DNA of 5,035 nucleotides, from positions 1 to 5,035 of the forward strand of contig CAZTLI010000411.1 in the NCBI GenBank assembly GCA_964614375.1, read 5' to 3'. A program made the position numbers and the translations under genes. Origin of the DNA: CAZTLI01 sp964614375. GTDB taxonomy: Bacteria > Chloroflexota > Anaerolineae > Aggregatilineales > Phototrophicaceae. Under the pieces are notes generated by a model. It did not search any database and had not been told where the DNA came from. It worked only from the letters and a program-made list of their open reading frames with translations. Below, piece by piece: positions 1 to 5,035 of the stretch; positions within the stretch are counted from its first letter, which is position 1; every line of letters begins with the position of its first letter.

Positions 1-1616
1 GGGTCTAAGTACACCCGTGTATTAACCGCACCGAGTGCTTCATTAAAACTTTCGGCTGCTAAACGAATGACCGAGCGAATGTCGGTAGAACTTAACAGAC
101 GGCTTGCGGTTTCGTTGGCGCGCCGTTCGCGCGCTGCCTGTGCTTGCGTTTGTTCAAAGAGCTGCTGGGTTTCGATTGCTTGCGATAAACGAGTGGTCAC
201 ACTCCGCGCGAGGTCGATCTGGCGTTCACTCAAATGGGCATTGCCCGGTAGGACAAACGACATTGCGCCCAGAAGGTCACCGCGTAGACGTATCGGCACG
301 CTGAGGACTTTGTTATTCGCCACTTCTTCCACCACAAGGTCGCCAGCTTCAAGTGCCCGTTGAATATCTGTCGGCAGGTCAGAAGCCGGGGTCAGGGTGT
401 TACTGTCGCTCACAAGGTCAAAACCAATGATTTTGTCCTGAAGATAATCGGTGTTGAACCCGGAAAACGGGCTTTGTCTTGCGCCTACGGCTGTGGGCTG
501 GCCTTTATCGGCACGTAAGGAACTCACCAGATTTTCTTGTTCGCGCACCGTCTGTTCAAGATTATCGCGCGTATAAATATGACCAATGTGATGCGCCAAA
601 ATGCCTGCAATCAAACGCAGCACAACCAGTTGACTTTCGGCAAAACTGGGTTCCTCGTTGTTATTATTCTGAATATCAAACACGCCGATGACCGTTTGAT
701 TGTGTACTAATGGAATGGCGACGCCTTCCCTTGAAGATGGAATAAAGTGCCCGCGTTGGGTGAGACTATCGCGCGTCGTAATTTTGACCATCTCGCGCTG
801 GCGCGCGGCCTGGACGATGGCGCTGGTATCACCCAGAGTAATCGTCGAATTGACGCTTGGCGAGACCACACTCAATCCGGCGCGAATGCGGGTGCTGAGA
901 TTGCCATTGGTATCTGCCAGAAACGCCTGGGCGAAGGAATAGTGCAGTTCACGCACAACCAGGTCGATGGCATAACTCACTGCACGGGCAGGGTCGGGGC
1001 CATCTTGCAGCGTTTGCGTGAACCGATTAACGATTCGCATGTGGGACGCTTGTAAGTAACTTCGGTCTGCAATCCGGCGCAGCGAACCGCTAAAGCCCAT
1101 GAGAATAATCGCACCCAGGGCCATCAGCAGCACAATCATCAGCAGTTGGGTGGTGTCCTGGTCAGCGCGCAGCCTATCAATAATTACCACGCCAATAATC
1201 ACCACTATCACCACGGCAATAAAATTGCGCGGGCGCATCAGCAAACCACTGGCAATGAGACCAAACATCAACAAACCGACGCTGACCGGGTTAATCCCAT
1301 CCACGGGCAGCGTGCCGATGACCACCAGCGTCACAATCATTTGGATCGCGCGCTGCAACTTGCCGCGACTCACGAGTCCATACAGTGCCCCTGTGAACAG
1401 TGGCGTGACAAATACAGCCACAATCCCTGCTGTCGGTAGGGGATTATTGCCGAGGATATTTTGTGGGATGATAAACCCAAGCATCCACACCGCCCACGCC
1501 AGCGCCACCGCCGCACAGACACTTTGAATGCCGACGGCAAGCTGTTGTTCGAGCGGGTGCGTGTATGGGAATTGGGTGGTTAGAATACGCCGTCGGATAA
1601 TCGCTATAGGATTCAT
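1..1616 (-). CDS. Six-TM membrane GAF protein, divergent paralogue 3 (3' end outside window)
   Basis: The frame opens with ATG at 1616, overlapping the gene 2 stop as ATGA, and stays open for 538 codons to base 3. A basic N-terminus (RRR at 8-10) precedes hydrophobic segments at about 26-49, 62-80, 90-104, 112-127, 131-147 and 156-176. A linker helix (about 183-215) leads to a divergent GAF 1 (about 205-345). It keeps the fold pattern (AIPLVHNQTVIGVFDIQ, 300-316) but lacks the YHVQ, STGEVG, RSVIG and NELLPNT blocks of its paralogues. A short helical segment (about 346-370) and a polar linker replace the long coiled coil and QAW motif. A second GAF-like domain (about 390-485) carries VLSVPIRLRGDLLGAMSFVL (437-456). 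The end (about 487-538) matches the terminal element of the other two, finishing VNTRVYLD. By analogy the stop should lie about 10-25 codons beyond the window, but an added output domain cannot be excluded. One cysteine (C34) lies in the first membrane segment. The role is probably that of a sensor or scaffold subunit. Confidence 0.88.
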   Translation of the reverse strand, partial: MNPIAIIRRRILTTQFPYTHPLEQQLAVGIQSVCAAVALAWAVWMLGFIIPQNILGNNPLPTAGIVAVFVTPLFTGALYGLVSRGKLQRAIQMIVTLVVIGTLPVDGINPVSVGLLMFGLIASGLLMRPRNFIAVVIVVIIGVVIIDRLRADQDTTQLLMIVLLMALGAIILMGFSGSLRRIADRSYLQASHMRIVNRFTQTLQDGPDPARAVSYAIDLVVRELHYSFAQAFLADTNGNLSTRIRAGLSVVSPSVNSTITLGDTSAIVQAARQREMVKITTRDSLTQRGHFIPSSREGVAIPLVHNQTVIGVFDIQNNNNEEPSFAESQLVVLRLIAGILAHHIGHIYTRDNLEQTVREQENLVSSLRADKGQPTAVGARQSPFSGFNTDYLQDKIIGFDLVSDSNTLTPASDLPTDIQRALEAGDLVVEEVANNKVLSVPIRLRGDLLGAMSFVLPGNAHLSERQIDLARSVTTRLSQAIETQQLFEQTQAQAARERRANETASRLLSSTDIRSVIRLAAESFNEALGAVNTRVYLD

Positions 1617-3256
1617 GAGGCACTGCCTCCATTTTTCCGGGGACCATCCAGATCAAAATTGCCCAATCGAATGGAACTCCGTTTTGCGCCGAGTGTTTGG
1701 CTGAGTTCGGTTAAGGTAATTTGCAGCACCTCATTGACGCTGGACGCCGATTGATAGTGGCTTACAATGTCGTTAATCCACTGCTCCTGGGCGGTGGTTT
1801 GCTGCGCTTCTTCAAATAATCGGGCATTATCTAGCGCGATGGCGAGCCGTTGGGTCACGGCTTGTACCATATCGAGGGTGTCGCCGGGTTGCGCCGATTC
1901 ATTCATTTCGATTTCGACGACACCGAGCGATTGACCACGCAGCATAATCGGCATGGCAATCACTTTTTTATCATCTTCAGAGACAATGGCCCGCCGCCTG
2001 CGGGCTGCTTCACGCATCGTTTCCGACCAATCGGCCTGTGGGATGAGTTCGGACTGGTCTAATGTCACCCCAATCGTATCGGACCGAACCTTGAGATAGT
2101 CTAACCATGCCTGTTGGGTAAGCTGCTGGTTGAGGCGCTGGATTTCGCGCAGGTTGGTTTCCGCTTCCAGAAACAGCCGTTTGTTTTCTTGCACATTTTT
2201 CGCCTGCCGCTCGAATAACTGTGCGTTGAGGATAGCGGTTGCTAATTGGTTCGACATCACCTGTAGGGCTTGAATATCGGTCGGCGTGAACGCATTGGGA
2301 CGTGCGCTTTGTACGTCAAGGGCACCGATAATATTGTCACCATCCATAATCGGGAGCGCGAGTTCGGCGCGTGTATTTGGCAGCAGTTCGTTCCGCAAAT
2401 GCACAACATCGCTATCCGTATCGCGGGCAATCGCCGGTTCGCCAGTTTGGGTGACTCGTCCGATGACGCTGCGACTGCCGACAGGGAGGCTGTGCTTGCG
2501 GCTGAGCAGCTTTTCACCAACTTCCCCGGTGCTGGCGACAAGGCGTGCCTGGGTTTTGGTCTCATCCAGTAAAAACACCTGCACATGATAAAACGCAAAA
2601 CGATCCCGTATCAAATTCACCGCGCGCGGCAGCAATTCATCCAGACTCAACACGCGCGTCATGACCTGCCCGATTTCCGCGCTCGCTTGCAAGAGATTGG
2701 CGTTACGCCCCGAATCGGCAGTGGCGGTGTCCGCCGCATTAATGAAAATCCGGGTTGAGATGCTGGCAATAATCAAGCCTGCTATTTCCCCCAACTGCCG
2801 AAAGGCCTCCGTATCGGCATTAAGTTGTAGGCCGTTGGCTGTTGCGATGATCGCCACCCCAATGACGATGGTGTTGGTCGCAATAAAGAATAAGGTGTTG
2901 GCCAATGTCGCAGTCGAGATAACGGTCAATAGGGCGATGACCATGAAGGCGGCACTATTGGTGGTTGCGATTGTCAGTACGACCAATGCGCCAATCATCA
3001 AGGCAGTTGCCAACCCAAACCGATTGCGGCGCACAAGAAACAGAACCAGTCCGGCGACAACGATGAAGACCGAGTCTCCAAAAATCCAACGCCCCAGTGC
3101 GTTAATATCCCCCCGACTTCCCCATGCAACGATGACGGGGATGACACCGACGATAGCCGCGACAATAGCGATGACGGCGATCACCGTCAAATAGCGATGA
3201 CGCAGTTGATTGAGGGCCCCGAGTTGTGTTCTTGATAAAATTCGACTAATCGCCAT
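1613..3256 (-). CDS. Six-TM membrane protein with tandem cytoplasmic GAF domains and no output domain (paralogue 2)
   Basis: This 547-residue protein has the same architecture as the gene before it. A basic N-terminus (R5, R9, R20, R21) precedes hydrophobic segments at about 22-44, 61-76, 82-97, 101-120, 121-140 and 155-172. These show no obvious alignment with the membrane region of paralogue 1. A helical linker (about 186-220) leads to GAF 1 (about 205-350) with FYHVQVFLLDE (222-232), LVASTGEVG (239-247), GSRSVIG (260-266), NELLPNT (289-295) and IIGALDVQS (309-317). A coiled coil (about 350-385) ends in LTQQAWLDYL. The second GAF-like domain (about 390-480) carries VIAMPIMLRGQSLGVVEIEM. The terminal element (about 485-531) ends SSIRLG and is followed by a basic-acidic tail ending KNGGSAS. 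There is no cysteine and no recognisable catalytic or DNA-binding domain. The final codons contain the ribosome site, a hairpin and the start of the next gene. Likely role: sensor or scaffold subunit acting with its neighbours (inference). Confidence 0.9.
   Translation of the reverse strand: MAISRILSRTQLGALNQLRHRYLTVIAVIAIVAAIVGVIPVIVAWGSRGDINALGRWIFGDSVFIVVAGLVLFLVRRNRFGLATALMIGALVVLTIATTNSAAFMVIALLTVISTATLANTLFFIATNTIVIGVAIIATANGLQLNADTEAFRQLGEIAGLIIASISTRIFINAADTATADSGRNANLLQASAEIGQVMTRVLSLDELLPRAVNLIRDRFAFYHVQVFLLDETKTQARLVASTGEVGEKLLSRKHSLPVGSRSVIGRVTQTGEPAIARDTDSDVVHLRNELLPNTRAELALPIMDGDNIIGALDVQSARPNAFTPTDIQALQVMSNQLATAILNAQLFERQAKNVQENKRLFLEAETNLREIQRLNQQLTQQAWLDYLKVRSDTIGVTLDQSELIPQADWSETMREAARRRRAIVSEDDKKVIAMPIMLRGQSLGVVEIEMNESAQPGDTLDMVQAVTQRLAIALDNARLFEEAQQTTAQEQWINDIVSHYQSASSVNEVLQITLTELSQTLGAKRSSIRLGNFDLDGPRKNGGSAS
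1617..1630 (-). promoter_or_regulatory. Gene 3 Shine-Dalgarno enclosed in a short hairpin
   Basis: The minus strand reads GGAGGCAGTGCCTCATGA. GGAGG (1630-1626) is a near-consensus ribosome site 9 nt before the ATG at 1616. The RNA segment GAGGC-AGU-GCCUC can fold into a 5-bp, GC-rich stem with a three-base loop. This pairs four of the five Shine-Dalgarno bases and ends directly before the AUG. All of these bases also encode the last residues of gene 2, so a ribosome finishing gene 2 would melt the hairpin. Base pairing is read directly from the sequence; regulation by translational coupling is inferred. Confidence 0.55.
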
Positions 3257-3262
3257 CTATTG

Positions 3263-3269
3263 CCCCCTT
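3263..3269 (-). promoter_or_regulatory. Strong Shine-Dalgarno of gene 2, overlapping the gene 1 stop
   Basis: On the minus strand TAAGGGGGCAATAGATG links the genes. TAA (3270-3268) is the gene 1 stop, AAGGGGG (3269-3263) is the purine-rich ribosome site, and ATG begins at 3256 after a 6-nt spacer. An in-frame TAG directly precedes this ATG, so translation of gene 2 cannot begin further upstream. The stop-to-start distance is 11 nt, the same as at the junction upstream of gene 1. Confidence 0.7.
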
Positions 3270-4977
3270 ATGATGCGCCACCGTTGCCATTCTGAGGTTC
3301 GATAGACCCCAAACGGATGGTGACTCGGTGTGCTTGCAATGTGTCGCGCAGGCTGCGCGCCGCTTCGGCAAGCGTGGTGTCGATATTGGTACTGGTTTGC
3401 AGGCGGGTGCTAATCTGGTTGACTAATGCTTCGCGTTGGGCGACCCGTTGACTTTCTTCGAGCAGGCGCGTGCTTTCTGCTGCCATCCCGAACCGCTCAC
3501 TCACTTCCTGAAGCAAGTTGATGTCTTCGGGCGTAAAGTCGCGATCATTGTCCACTTCAAATTCCATCGCCCCGACCACCTGACCGCGCACGCGCAACGG
3601 CACGGCAATAACCTGTACCCCTTGTTTGTCGTCCTGCACCAGATGGTTAAAACGACTCGCTTCATTGAGCGTGGGCGTTAAGGTGACATTGTATTCTACA
3701 TTGTCGGTTGCAAAATCCACCGTCACACCCCATTCACGCGACTTTGACCGCAGGAATTCTTGCCATGCCTGACCCGTTAGCCGCGCATTTAACTCTTGCA
3801 CCTGACTCAGCGCCCGATTGGTCTGTTCAATCAGCAGTTGATTCTCCTGCAACCGTTGTTCGGCCTGCGTCACCAGTTGCACATTGTCAATCGCAATGGC
3901 GACACTATCCGCTAGCGATTGAAAGCTGGAAATATCGCTGCGCGTGAAAGCCAACTGTTCTGTGCTTTGTAAGTCCAGCGCGCCAATTATCTTACCAGCA
4001 ACACGCAGGGGGAAGGCCGCTTCGACCACCGTGTTTGGCAACAATTCATTGCGCCGGTGGACTTCATGTTCCGAACCTGTGCGGGCGATTATCGGTTGGC
4101 CTAGCGATGTGACCTGCCCTATAACGCTGCGACTGCCAACAGTCAGACTGTGCTGATTGACAATCAACTGCCTGCCAACTTCACCGGTACTGGCGACCAG
4201 TTTGGCTTCGACGCCCGTATCGTCGATTAAGAAAATCTGGACGTGATAGAGTTTCGGATAATTCAAACGAATGAGTTCGATGGTGTTGTTGAGCACAAGT
4301 TCGACAGATTGCCGCTGTGCCGCCCCTTGCACAATCGCTGTGGTCAGTTCAGCCAATTTCAACCGTTCAGTGGTGGCGGCGCTTGCGCCTTCTTGCTGGC
4401 TAACCTGTGCATACCGGATGAAGAGATAGGTCATCAGGCCAATAGCAGCAAACCCCAGCAGCATATTGAAGATGTCTGTGCTGGGGTCGGGTGTGCCCGG
4501 TGGTGACAATTGTGCCCGCCGACTAATTGCATAAATACCCAGACCAGATGACAGCAGTAGACCAGCGATGATACCCCGATTACCCCCCAGAAAACCGGCC
4601 AGTAGAATGAGGATAATCACGAGATTGATGTCATTTGTGCCGCGCATCCCGGTTGCGGTGATGACAGGCCATGTAAAGCCAGCGACCCACATGAATATCA
4701 TGCCCAGACCGCTGGCCCAGAGGCGACCTTGCCGCGTGAATACAAAATTCAACAACCCGGTGCCCACAAAAATGCCAATCGTCACCAGCAGGGTCGTGTT
4801 GCTGAACATTTGTTGCCACAGGTTCTGGCCTTGTTGATTGCGCGAAAAAGATGCGAAGATCACCCCGGTCATCAACAATGCGGCATTTAAACCATAGATC
4901 AGGATGGCGCGTTCGCGATCAATACGACTGGTATAGGGCGAGATGTCAAAAATGCGTTTAAGAAGGTTTTGCAGCAT
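3268..4977 (-). CDS. Six-TM membrane protein with tandem cytoplasmic GAF domains and no output domain (paralogue 1)
   Basis: This 569-residue protein is probably a membrane-anchored sensor or scaffold; its ligand is unknown. A short basic N-terminus is followed by six hydrophobic segments at about residues 24-44, 62-80, 87-108, 116-130, 134-151 and 168-187. Arginines favour both ends in the cytoplasm. A helical linker (about 195-235) leads to a first GAF domain (about 225-370) with the blocks LYHVQIFLIDD (243-253), LVASTGEVG (260-268), GSRSVIG (281-287), NELLPNT (310-316) and IIGALDLQS (330-338). A coiled coil follows (about 370-405) and ends in LTGQAWQEFL. A second, shorter GAF-like domain (about 410-505) contains VIAVPLRVRGQVVGAMEFEV. 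The C-terminus (about 506-557) resembles the start of a third GAF and ends RVTIRLG plus an NGNGGAS tail. The protein has no cysteine, so thioether-bound bilin is excluded. No HisKA, HATPase, GGDEF, EAL or HAMP motif is present. The gene is first of three paralogues in a row. Start: the ATG at 4977 has a reasonable Shine-Dalgarno. The architecture is clear; the function is not. Confidence 0.9.
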   Translation of the reverse strand: MLQNLLKRIFDISPYTSRIDRERAILIYGLNAALLMTGVIFASFSRNQQGQNLWQQMFSNTTLLVTIGIFVGTGLLNFVFTRQGRLWASGLGMIFMWVAGFTWPVITATGMRGTNDINLVIILILLAGFLGGNRGIIAGLLLSSGLGIYAISRRAQLSPPGTPDPSTDIFNMLLGFAAIGLMTYLFIRYAQVSQQEGASAATTERLKLAELTTAIVQGAAQRQSVELVLNNTIELIRLNYPKLYHVQIFLIDDTGVEAKLVASTGEVGRQLIVNQHSLTVGSRSVIGQVTSLGQPIIARTGSEHEVHRRNELLPNTVVEAAFPLRVAGKIIGALDLQSTEQLAFTRSDISSFQSLADSVAIAIDNVQLVTQAEQRLQENQLLIEQTNRALSQVQELNARLTGQAWQEFLRSKSREWGVTVDFATDNVEYNVTLTPTLNEASRFNHLVQDDKQGVQVIAVPLRVRGQVVGAMEFEVDNDRDFTPEDINLLQEVSERFGMAAESTRLLEESQRVAQREALVNQISTRLQTSTNIDTTLAEAARSLRDTLQAHRVTIRLGSIEPQNGNGGAS

Positions 4978-4986
4978 AGAGCGTTT

Positions 4987-4991
4987 CCCTA
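4987..4991 (-). promoter_or_regulatory. Shine-Dalgarno of gene 1, overlapping the upstream stop codon
   Basis: The minus-strand sequence TAGGGAAACGCTCTATG places AGGG (4990-4987) 9 nt before the ATG at 4977, and the TAG stop of the upstream frame shares bases with it. A further purine-rich run, AGAGGA, lies just upstream. A ribosome terminating on the upstream gene would be positioned over this site, which suggests reinitiation or coupling. This is inferred from geometry only. Confidence 0.5.
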
Positions 4992-5035
4992 TTCCTCTGG
5001 CGTGTCCTGTGGACTTTCGCCATTTTCAGCCTGAA
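4989..5035 (-). CDS. C-terminal end of an upstream gene (partial, product unknown)
   Basis: Reading the minus strand from the window edge, one frame gives the tail QAENGESPQDTPEE followed by a TAG stop at 4991-4989. Another minus-strand frame hits TGA almost at once. The tail is hydrophilic and acidic, as an unstructured protein C-terminus often is. The stop lies 11 nt before the ATG of the next gene, the same spacing as between the two complete genes downstream, which supports a real co-transcribed gene. The tail shows no clear similarity to the NGG-type tails of the downstream GAF proteins. Only 14 codons are visible, so nothing can be said about function. It could be another GAF paralogue, a kinase or something unrelated. 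Confidence 0.5.
   Translation of the reverse strand, partial: QAENGESPQDTPEE

Noticed and set aside
117..124. Palindrome GGCGCGCC and nearby CG-rich runs
   Set aside because: It is a single 8-bp palindrome inside coding sequence, expected by chance in Ala/Arg-rich coding. No partner site or array was seen.
67..363. Plus-strand frame of 98 codons near the window start
   Set aside because: It is antisense to the 3' part of gene 3 and its Arg/Ser-rich composition is typical of a complement-strand shadow.
1099..1527. Plus-strand open frame of 142 codons
   Set aside because: It is antisense to the membrane segments of gene 3, rich in Ile, Thr and Ser for the same reason, and lacks a convincing ribosome site or protein motif.
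1444..1656. Minus-strand 70-codon frame spanning the gene 2/gene 3 junction
   Set aside because: It is out of frame with both well-supported genes and covers the ATGA junction. Its composition (many His, Pro, Cys) is unlike the real proteins here.
2257..2598. Minus-strand 113-codon frame within gene 2
   Set aside because: It is a shifted frame of the conserved GAF 1 region. The in-frame product has clear paralogue conservation and this one has none.
2661..3194. Plus-strand open frame of 177 codons
   Set aside because: It lies wholly opposite the membrane region of gene 2. Its product is a low-complexity run of Met, Thr, Ala and Ile, as expected from the complement of hydrophobic codons, with no domain pattern.
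3268..4977. Phytochrome-like or histidine kinase assignment for gene 1
   Set aside because: There is no cysteine for bilin attachment, no PHY domain, no H-box and no N/G-box ATPase motifs before the natural stop.

Overview
The window looks like part of a bacterial signalling operon, most likely from a Chloroflexota (Anaerolineae-like) genome of moderate GC content. The taxonomic guess is inference. It rests on the type of GAF protein seen: long membrane proteins whose GAF domains carry blocks such as YHVQ(I/V)FL, LVASTGEVG, GSRSVIG and NELLPNT, which I associate with multi-GAF sensors of that phylum. All credible coding is on the minus strand, so transcription runs from high to low coordinates, and non-coding DNA is almost absent.

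Layout in transcription order: (0) the last 14 codons and stop of an upstream gene (5035-4989); (1) a complete 569-residue membrane GAF protein (4977-3268); (2) a complete 547-residue membrane GAF protein (3256-1613); (3) a third membrane GAF protein of at least 538 residues (1616 to beyond base 1), which leaves the window probably only a few codons before its stop. Genes 0/1 and 1/2 are each separated by 11 nt, with a Shine-Dalgarno sequence overlapping the upstream stop codon. Genes 2/3 overlap by 4 nt (ATGA), and a small hairpin there covers the gene 3 Shine-Dalgarno.

The three large proteins are divergent tandem paralogues with one architecture: a short basic cytoplasmic N-terminus, six hydrophobic membrane segments, a helical linker, a first GAF domain, a coiled coil, a second and shorter GAF-like domain, another helical stretch, and a conserved C-terminal element resembling only the first helix and first strand of a further GAF domain. 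The first two end in a short NGG-containing tail. Genes 1 and 2 have no kinase, GGDEF, EAL, HAMP, phosphatase or DNA-binding domain. Gene 3 shows none either, as far as it is visible.

The likely reading (inference) is a set of co-translated membrane sensor or scaffold subunits that oligomerise through GAF and coiled-coil contacts and pass a signal to a separate output protein, perhaps encoded by the upstream gene or just past the window edge. No RNA genes, mobile elements, CRISPR arrays, terminators or promoters were recognised.
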